33,775 bases of DNA, from assembly GCA_016872715.1 (NCBI GenBank), contig VGZD01000035.1:1-33775 (forward strand), in the 5' to 3' direction. Both the position numbers and the translations under genes were made by a program. The notes beneath the pieces are model-generated. The model searched no databases and was not told where the DNA came from. It saw only the letters and a program-made list of their open reading frames with translations. Positions 28,412 to 33,775 of the stretch are shown here, in pieces (position 1 is the first letter of the stretch; each line of letters opens with the position of its first letter). The stretch is from Planctomycetota bacterium. GTDB taxonomy: Bacteria; Planctomycetota; UBA1135; GCA-002686595.

Positions 28412-29596
28412 CTAGTTCAGGAACGGGTCGATGACCCGGCGCAGGTTCGGCGTCCGCAGCTTGCCGAGCGCGCGGACCTGAATCTGGCGCACGCGCTCGA
28501 GGCTGACCTTCAGCTCGTGGGCGACCTCGGCCAAGGTGAACTCGCGCGGCTGGTTGATGCCGAAGCGGCGCTCGATCACGAAGCGCTCGCGCTCGGACAA
28601 ACCGGCGAGGGCATCCTCGAGCCTGCCCGAGAGGGTGTGGTCCTCGAGCGATGAGCAGTAGGGCCCCTCCTCGCTCTCCGGCGCCGAGAGGAAGTCGCGC
28701 AGGCGGCCACCGTCGTCGTCATCGTAGGTCGCGTCGAGCGAGCACATCGAGCGCACCGCTCCCAGCGCCGACTCGACGAGGTGCTCGTCCATGCCCGCCT
28801 GACCGGCGATGGCCGAGGCCGCTGCGTTCTGGTCGCCGAGCGAGGCCTTGGCGTCGTTGACGTGCTTGAGGGCCTTCTGCAGGTAGACCGGCACGCGCAC
28901 GGTGTTGGAGAAGTTGTACAGGTAGCTGCGGAAGGCCTGATTGAGCCAGTGCACCGCATAGGTGCGGAACAGCAGACCGCGGCGCCAGTCGAAGCCGTCG
29001 ACCGCGCGGAAAAGGGCCGCCGAGCCTTCCTGAATGAGGTCGGCCTGGCTGGCGGAGGTGTGGGAGTAGCGCTCGACGTTGACGCCGACCAGCCACAGGT
29101 TGCGCTCGACCATCTCCGAACGCAGGGCGTGCAGCTCGAACCAACGGCGGCAGACGCGCGCTGGGAGGGTGCAGCCGGCGGTGGCGCCGACGGCGGACTG
29201 CAGGCCGAAACCCGGGCTAGCGACGCCCTTGGGAAGGCGCTCCGGCGCCACTCCCGTCTCCTCGAGGGCCCGCTCGAGGCGCAGGCGCGCGAACTCGATC
29301 CGGCGGGCGAGCAGTTGCTCCGCATCGCGGTCGAGCGGCACGATCGAATCGACCTCGGCGCGGAACTGCTGGCTCAGCGCCAGCCGCTGACCGCTGCTCG
29401 GCGACTTGACCGGCCTGCGCCAGCTCTGGGGATCGCTGACCTCGAGGGCCGTGCCGCGCTTGTCGAGCTTCGCGACGAGCTCGCGCGCGGCGGGAACGAA
29501 GGTGTCGGCGCGGCCTGCCGCGAAGGCGGCAAGGGCCTGCTTGGCAAGGGCGTCGAGCTTCGCATCGAGCTGGGCGTGGGTCAGGTGCTTGGTCAT
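28412..29596 (-). CDS. RNA polymerase sigma factor, sigma-70 family, atypical
   Basis: This 394-residue protein directs RNA polymerase to promoters. Region 2 (about 162-235) has RNLWLVGVNVERYSHTS and the core-binding DLIQEGSAALFRAVDGFDW, followed by RTYAVHWLNQAFRSYLYN. Region 3 spans about 236-285 (PVYLQKALKHVNDA). Region 4 (about 328-383) has LSERERFVIERRFGI and the helix-turn-helix TLAEVAHELKVSLERVRQIQ. The N-terminal 90 residues are not recognisable as region 1.1. In region 2.4 the usual ATWWIRQAIT is AVHWLNQAFR, so the Trp of the -10 melting pair and the Thr that contacts the -12 base are changed. It is an alternative rather than housekeeping sigma. The ATG at 29596 is favoured over an in-frame upstream ATG at 29689. 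Confidence 0.88.
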   Translation of the reverse strand: MTKHLTHAQLDAKLDALAKQALAAFAAGRADTFVPAARELVAKLDKRGTALEVSDPQSWRRPVKSPSSGQRLALSQQFRAEVDSIVPLDRDAEQLLARRIEFARLRLERALEETGVAPERLPKGVASPGFGLQSAVGATAGCTLPARVCRRWFELHALRSEMVERNLWLVGVNVERYSHTSASQADLIQEGSAALFRAVDGFDWRRGLLFRTYAVHWLNQAFRSYLYNFSNTVRVPVYLQKALKHVNDAKASLGDQNAAASAIAGQAGMDEHLVESALGAVRSMCSLDATYDDDDGGRLRDFLSAPESEEGPYCSSLEDHTLSGRLEDALAGLSERERFVIERRFGINQPREFTLAEVAHELKVSLERVRQIQVRALGKLRTPNLRRVIDPFLN

Positions 29597-29801
29597 GGCG
29601 GTACAGCCTGTTGTCTTCCCCGAGTGGGTTTCGAGGTGGCCGTGCGGCTCCTCTGCAAGCCGGGACGGCGTGTGGGGAGTTCGCGACAAGCGCGAGAAGG
29701 TTGGTGCGTTCCGTGTTCAGGTCCTGTGGGACTTCCCCTACCCTCTTGGACGGGGCTCCTTCACCGGAACGTCGACGGCGAACCTCACGTTCACGTTAGT
29801 T

Positions 29802-29831
29802 TTTCACCCGGGCGACTCGACCGGGCTGAAA
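29802..29831. promoter_or_regulatory. inverted repeat in the sigma factor leader
   Basis: TTTCACCCGG (29802-29811) is complementary to CCGGGCTGAAA (29821-29831) with one bulged base, giving a ten-pair stem around a nine-base loop. It is 206 to 235 bases upstream of the sigma factor ATG. It could be an RNA hairpin or a protein-binding dyad. Confidence 0.4.
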
Positions 29832-29948
29832 CGTCGCATGCACGTTTCGAGCCACGGGGGCCGCTGGATCGGCGGGACGCGGTCGACATTTCGCAAGTCC
29901 TTGCCAGATAACGACTTGAGCTGCTCTGACCGAACCGACCGAAACGAC

Positions 29949-29988
29949 CATGCAAGCGACTCTTCAACCCATGAAAGTCGCTTCCATG
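29949..29988. promoter_or_regulatory. long imperfect hairpin upstream of the sigma factor gene
   Basis: CATG-C-AAGCGACT-C-TTCA (29949-29966) and TGAA-AGTCGCTT-C-CATG (29972-29988) form sixteen base pairs with one C-C mismatch and one bulge, closed by a five-base loop ACCCA. There is no U-tract on either strand. Such an extended stem in otherwise gene-free sequence suggests a structured RNA, an operator dyad or a mobile-repeat remnant. A shorter hairpin, GGCGCCA-AAA-TGGCACC, lies at 30005-30021. Confidence 0.5.
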
Positions 29989-30070
29989 CCAAAACGAGTG
30001 CTCGGGCGCCAAAATGGCACCATCCAACCACGAAACACCCTTGCCCCTACGCACTTTCACACATGGGAAA

Positions 30071-30113
30071 CAGCGACCCCGCCGACTGCTCTCGTGAGTC
30101 GACGGGGTCGCTG
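30071..30113 (-). terminator. rho-independent terminator of the acyl-CoA dehydrogenase gene
   Basis: CAGCGACCCCG (30071-30081) pairs with CGGGGTCGCTG (30103-30113). The stem extends after one mismatch by CGACT/AGTCG (30083-30087 with 30097-30101). On the minus strand the hairpin is followed by TTTCCC. It begins about 40 bases after the dehydrogenase stop codon, the expected place. Confidence 0.65.
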
Positions 30114-30154
30114 GTTCTCGCGCGTGCCGGACGCGCCTCCCGGGCGGACGAGCC

Positions 30155-31417
30155 TCAGACCTTGGCCGTCGCCGCCGACTGGTTTTCGGCGTTGATCGCG
30201 GCGCCGTTCTTGTAGGTCTGCTGGACCTCGCCGGGGATGTACGGCACGAGGTGCGAGAGCGTGCTCACCTCCTTGACGAGGTTGCGCGCGATGACCATGC
30301 GCTGGACTTGGTTGGTGCCCTCGTAGATCTGGAGGATCTTGGCGTCGCGGAAGCACTTGGCGATCGGGTAGTCCTCCATGAAGCCATAGCCGCCGAAGAT
30401 CTGCACCGCATCCGTGGCGACCTCCATGGCGGTGTCGGTGGCGAAGCACTTCGACATGGCCGCCATCTTGGTGGTGTCCTTGCGGCCGGCGTCGACCGCC
30501 GCGGCCGTGGCGTACACCAGCCAGCGCGCGGCCTCGGTCTTCATGGCCATGTCCGCGAGCATCTTCTGCACCATCTGGAAGCTCGAGATCGGCGCGTCGA
30601 ACTGACGCCGACGGCTGGCGTAGACCAAGGCGAGATCGAGCGCACCCTGAGCCGCGCCGACCGCCTGCGCGGCGACGCCGGGGCGCGCGCAGTCGAGAGT
30701 CTGCATGGCGTGGGTGAAGCCCATGCCCGGACGACCGCCGATCAGGTTGAACTTCGGCACGCGCACGTTGTCGAAGTGCGTCTCGACCACCGGCACGGTG
30801 CGGATGCCCATCTTGTCCTCGACCTTGTTGACCGAGAAGCCGGGCGTGCCCTTTTCGACGACGAGCGCGCTGATGCGGCGCGACTTGGAGGTCGGGTCGG
30901 TCACGCAGAACACCGAGTAGATGTCCGCCACGCCGCCGTTGGTGGTCCACTTCTTCTCGCCGCAGATCACGTAGTGGTCGCCATCTTCCTCGGCCGTCAC
31001 CGCCAGGCCGCTCGCGTCCGAGCCGGCGAACTTCTCACTCAGGCAGAAGGCCACGAACTTCTCGCCGCGGGCAATCTGCGGCAGCCACTTCTGCTTCTGC
31101 TCCTCGGTGCCGCCGAGGATGATCGGGAACGAGCCGAGCGCGTTGACCGCGAAGGCCACGCCAAAGCCCGAGTCGGCCTTGGCGAGCTCCTCGGTCACCA
31201 TCGCCAGCGCGAGGATGCCCGCGCCGTGGCCGCCGTACTGCTTGGGGATGAAGGTCTTGAAGAGCCCCGCCTCCGCGACCGCCTTCGCGGCGTCGTAGTT
31301 GTACTGCTGCAGCTTGTCGTACTTGGCCGCGTTCGGGCGGACGTGCTTCTCGGCAATCTCGCGTGCCTTGGCCGCCAGTTCCTTGGCCTGTTCGCTGAAG
31401 ACGATGTTCTCGCGCAT
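30155..31417 (-). CDS. acyl-CoA dehydrogenase
   Basis: This 420-residue flavoprotein is of the fatty acyl-CoA dehydrogenase family, which introduces the alpha-beta double bond into acyl-CoA and passes electrons to ETF. Signature stretches are FCLSEKFAGSDASGL (first ACAD signature), EKKWTTNGGVADIYSVF, LDCARPGVAAQAVGAAQGA, ASRRRQFDAPISSFQMVQ and the second signature FGGYGFMEDYPIAKCFRDAKI. It also has QIYEGTNQVQRMVIAR with the catalytic base Glu366. Chain-length specificity is not readable. The ATG at 31417 is preceded by GGAG. It is transcribed on its own: a terminator follows and the Fic gene upstream is 302 bp away. Confidence 0.95.
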   Translation of the reverse strand: MRENIVFSEQAKELAAKAREIAEKHVRPNAAKYDKLQQYNYDAAKAVAEAGLFKTFIPKQYGGHGAGILALAMVTEELAKADSGFGVAFAVNALGSFPIILGGTEEQKQKWLPQIARGEKFVAFCLSEKFAGSDASGLAVTAEEDGDHYVICGEKKWTTNGGVADIYSVFCVTDPTSKSRRISALVVEKGTPGFSVNKVEDKMGIRTVPVVETHFDNVRVPKFNLIGGRPGMGFTHAMQTLDCARPGVAAQAVGAAQGALDLALVYASRRRQFDAPISSFQMVQKMLADMAMKTEAARWLVYATAAAVDAGRKDTTKMAAMSKCFATDTAMEVATDAVQIFGGYGFMEDYPIAKCFRDAKILQIYEGTNQVQRMVIARNLVKEVSTLSHLVPYIPGEVQQTYKNGAAINAENQSAATAKV

Positions 31418-31719
31418 GGCTACTCCGGGTCTTTCGAAGGGACGTTGAGGACCGAGCAGTATAGCGACGCAGGCCCGCGCGCTCGCACCAACCGCATCCT
31501 CGGCTCCCTCGCGCGGTCACGAACCGAGCCACCTGCGGGACCCACTCCCCCGACGGCGCCGCGCAGCCCTGACCATGGCCGTGGCGCGCCGCCTGCGGAG
31601 CGAACGCCAGCGGCCCGCGCGCGAGGCCGACCCGCGAGGAGCACGAGACCGGCGCCCCGCCCGTGGTCTTGTCGACGCCGATGGACACTCCCGGCCGCGG
31701 ACGGTCATGGACCAGTGCT
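31418..31719. other. intergenic region between the Fic gene and the acyl-CoA dehydrogenase gene
   Basis: No gene is supported. At 31458-31463 the minus strand reads TATACT, a possible -10 box about 41 bases before the dehydrogenase ATG; no convincing -35 is spaced properly. At 31643-31672 a hairpin (ACGAGACC with GGTCTTGT, inner GGCG with CGCC) lies about 50 bases after the Fic stop and may be its terminator, though without a U-tract. Confidence 0.4.
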
Positions 31720-33186
31720 CTACAAGGACTGCGACCACTTCTGCACACCCGCCGCGATGGCCTCGTCCATCCACTGGGCGAACCGGTTGGAGACCTCGAA
31801 TTCATCATCGCGGTACGTGAACTCGAATGGCTCGGCGGCGAGAGGTTCGACGGAGGCGATGCTGCCCGCAATGTCCTTCTGACAGTAGATGGCGGAGCAG
31901 CAGAGCACGCCGCGCCGATCCCGACCGATGCCGTGAAACGAGAACAGCACTTCCGTACGGTCCTCGGTCGAGAACGCGACGAGTGCCCACGCGCGGTACT
32001 CGGGCAAGTTGGCGAAGTAGTGCTGTGTCTTTGCACACTCCACGATCTGCAACTTGTAGTAGTAGTCGCGAGGCGAACCGTGGGCCGCTCCATCGCTGTG
32101 CGCGGCGTACATTGGATTGTGCGACTTGAGCATCTTGTCCGTGTCGGCCTCGACCGCGCGAAGCCGATCGGTCGCTTTCCGACGAAGCACCTCGGCCACC
32201 TGCAACACCTTCTGCTGACTCTGAGCGAGCGCTTGCGCGCGTTCTCCGAGCCGCATGCTCGCGGCAGCGAGCGCGGACTTGACCGTCTCGTTCTCGACGA
32301 TGACGCTCTCGCTCAAGCTCAACGCGCGGCGGATGGCCCGCTTCTGCAAGTCATTGAAATGCTGCACCAGCGGCTTCAAGTCGCCAGCGTCCGCCGATCG
32401 CAAGGCGGAAACGTACTTGGGCCTGTCGGTTCGTGTCACCACGAGCGGAAACCAACCCGCCCTGAGCATGACGAGCGTCGCCAGACATCGAGCAACGCGC
32501 CCATTTCCATCCTGAAACGGATGGATGAGCGTAAACCCGTGGTGCAGCCACGCCGAGCGAATTTCCGGCGGTACGTCGGCCGCCGTCTGCTGGTCGAACC
32601 CGGACAGCAGATCGAGCATCTGGGACTCGATGAGCGCTGGTTCGCAGTACAGCCACGTCACACCGTCTGCGTCGGTCACTTGCGCTTCGGATTGTCGCCA
32701 GCCGCCTCTACGCAACGGAACCGTGACTCGCTGGCCGCGCTCATCTTCGGCTTCGGCTGTCGGTTGGTTCGCCGTGAGTACGTGGTGCAGCTCACGCACG
32801 AAGCCCACGGACAGGGTGCGTCGTTCAGCGATGAACTTGTACATGCTGTCGATCGCGGCCTCTTGGTCGCGGATCATCGCCATGACTTGATCGACCGGCT
32901 TGTCCGTATCGGAGGACACGAGCAGCGAAGCATCGAGTCCGCGCTCGATCAGCGCCTTGGTCGCGGAGTCGCTGAGTTCGTACAAGCGCTCCAAGACACC
33001 GGTCTCGATGGCCCACTCCCGGCGCAACTTGGCGAGGAACGTTTCGTAGATCTCCTTGCCTTGCAGCTCCGAGGCCTGCTCGTTCCAGACCCCGACCAGC
33101 GCGGCGATGCCCGGATCTTCGAGCTGCCTCCACCCGCTCGTGAGCGGCTCAACCGGTTTCCACTTCCGAGGCTTCTCTCCCGTCAT
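31720..33186 (-). CDS. Fic-domain protein (probable AMP transferase)
   Basis: The 488-residue product contains the canonical Fic catalytic motif HPFQDGNGRVAR (222-233). Its His deprotonates a target hydroxyl, and the motif coordinates Mg and ATP phosphates for AMP transfer. The preceding GFVRELHHVLTANQ and VPLRRGGWRQS segments match the family core. An N-terminal helix REWAIETGVLERLYELSD (about 56-73) corresponds to the autoinhibitory (S/T)xxxE(G/N) helix, here TGVLER with Arg in the last place. Residues of about 260-350 look like a helical linker, and the last roughly 120 residues are an unrecognised domain. The ATG at 33186 has GAGG at a good distance. No antitoxin gene is adjacent, fitting self-inhibition. 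Its sequence is less GC-rich than the surrounding genes. Confidence 0.88.
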   Translation of the reverse strand: MTGEKPRKWKPVEPLTSGWRQLEDPGIAALVGVWNEQASELQGKEIYETFLAKLRREWAIETGVLERLYELSDSATKALIERGLDASLLVSSDTDKPVDQVMAMIRDQEAAIDSMYKFIAERRTLSVGFVRELHHVLTANQPTAEAEDERGQRVTVPLRRGGWRQSEAQVTDADGVTWLYCEPALIESQMLDLLSGFDQQTAADVPPEIRSAWLHHGFTLIHPFQDGNGRVARCLATLVMLRAGWFPLVVTRTDRPKYVSALRSADAGDLKPLVQHFNDLQKRAIRRALSLSESVIVENETVKSALAAASMRLGERAQALAQSQQKVLQVAEVLRRKATDRLRAVEADTDKMLKSHNPMYAAHSDGAAHGSPRDYYYKLQIVECAKTQHYFANLPEYRAWALVAFSTEDRTEVLFSFHGIGRDRRGVLCCSAIYCQKDIAGSIASVEPLAAEPFEFTYRDDEFEVSNRFAQWMDEAIAAGVQKWSQSL

Positions 33187-33595
33187 GCGATACCTCGTGG
33201 CGAGGGGACACTGTTCATGGGACGACGAGCAGGCATTGTACTCGTGCCTCTTCGCGCGTTGCCCAAGTACCGCCGTGGCCGTCGTGAGCCGCCGACCCAC
33301 ACGGCCCCTCGTCGGCGCGGATCTTCACCGCGCAAACCCTTCACCGAGCAGCCCCTTCAGTTGGCAAGCCATGGGGGATGGACGGGCCGCAACGCGCGGC
33401 GTCCGACGAGCGGCCACGCGGTCGCCCATGCCAGCGAGCTGACCGTACCCGACCTCGGCTAGGCCACCGGTCTCCGTGGCTCGAAGCAGCCTCCTCGCAC
33501 GCGAGCCGGGGGGGGTGTATAGCGGCCCTCCGGCGATTTCCGCCGCGCGGCGCGCTGGTGCCGCGCTCGGCGATTGCCGAACATCGCGGGCGCCG
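33187..33595. other. 409-bp gene-free stretch between divergent Fic and partial ORF
   Basis: No gene is supported. On the minus strand TACAAT (33240-33235), about 48 bases before the Fic ATG, is a good -10 candidate; the nearest -35-like TTGGGC is 20 bases away, which is long. A run of eight G occurs at 33508-33515, followed by GTGTATAGC, possibly part of the promoter for the rightward ORF at 33596. Confidence 0.35.
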
Positions 33596-33775
33596 ATGAC
33601 CCAATCGCGCTCCCGCCTCGCTCGCGTCGCGCGCTCGCTCGCGCTTGCGCTGGCGGCGTTCCTCGTCGTCGACTTGCTCGTCGCGCCTTGGCTGCTGCGC
33701 GAGGGACGCATCGGTGTCCACGCGCTGCCGCCGCACGGCACGACGCTCGACTCCGAGCAGTGGGGCGAGGTGCGA
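33596..33775 (+). CDS. partial membrane-anchored hypothetical protein
   Basis: Sixty codons are visible before the window ends. The translation has a basic start (MTQSRSRLARVARS), one hydrophobic segment (LALALAAFLVVDLLVAPWLL) that could be a signal anchor, and then REGRIGVHALPPHGTTLDSE. The family cannot be recognised from this part. Confidence 0.5.
   Translation, partial: MTQSRSRLARVARSLALALAAFLVVDLLVAPWLLREGRIGVHALPPHGTTLDSEQWGEVR

Larger units (their letters stand above)
29597..30154. other. 558-bp hairpin-rich region upstream of the sigma factor gene
   Basis: No gene is supported here, and base composition is visibly less GC-rich. It contains several inverted repeats (listed separately) and, at 29928-29949, a repeated GACCGAA/CGACCGAAA block, read on the minus strand as GGTCG-type direct repeats. 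Part is the terminator of the acyl-CoA dehydrogenase gene; the rest is probably the promoter and leader of the sigma factor gene. I could not fix a -35/-10 pair. Confidence 0.55.

Noticed and set aside
31720..33186. A classical Fic/antitoxin (FicT-FicA-like) toxin pair
   Set aside because: No small antitoxin ORF is adjacent, and the inhibitory-type helix appears to be inside the Fic protein itself.

Overview
The window is a high-G+C bacterial chromosome segment, most likely from a member of the Planctomycetota. The indications are a Tat-exported Gfo/Idh/MocA-type dehydrogenase fragment, an FGE-sulfatase-fold lipid/surface-type protein, a DUF1501-like Tat protein paired with a DUF1549-like protein and a multihaem cytochrome, and a secreted repeat protein whose C-terminal Cys-containing domain I associate with that phylum. 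This assignment rests on recognised gene content only, not on a marker gene.

Layout. Positions 1-2392: a cut Gfo/Idh dehydrogenase and apbE, which overlap by ATGA, diverge from an FGE-fold protein. Positions 2414-4160: an accessory patch with a PUA-like/HNH endonuclease, a possible 49-aa zinc-ribbon ORF and a decayed IS256-type transposase. Positions 4168-9172 (minus strand): the oxo-acid dehydrogenase genes E1alpha-E1beta-E2 with lipA upstream, so the lipoyl-dependent complex sits beside the enzyme that makes its cofactor. Positions 9268-12863: a DUF3810-type membrane protein with a repeat tail, convergent with monomeric isocitrate dehydrogenase across a compact hairpin region. Positions 13106-14479: three small uncharacterised genes, two of them zinc-ribbon paralogues, separated by short repeats.

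Positions 14626-20821 (minus strand) form a tight three-gene operon: a DUF1549-like exported protein, a Tat-exported DUF1501/phosphatase-like protein, and a roughly 1,300-residue protein that fuses ten CxxCH haem motifs, a beta-propeller-like region and nine EF-hand-like loops. Positions 20946-24344 encode an LplT-PlsC-acyl-ACP-ligase fusion for phospholipid repair. Positions 24387-25824 are an intact ISL3-family insertion sequence with 26-bp inverted ends and a perfect 8-bp target duplication. Positions 25942-31417 (minus strand) hold a secreted repeat protein, an atypical sigma-70 factor with a long hairpin-rich upstream region, and an acyl-CoA dehydrogenase. Positions 31720-33186 encode a Fic protein, and a cut membrane-anchored ORF begins at 33596.

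The most unusual points are the decahaem/propeller/EF-hand fusion and its operon, short tandem duplications sitting on or next to the stop codon of four separate genes, the sigma factor with altered -10-recognition residues, and the orphan zinc-ribbon gene trio. No rRNA, tRNA or CRISPR array was recognised.
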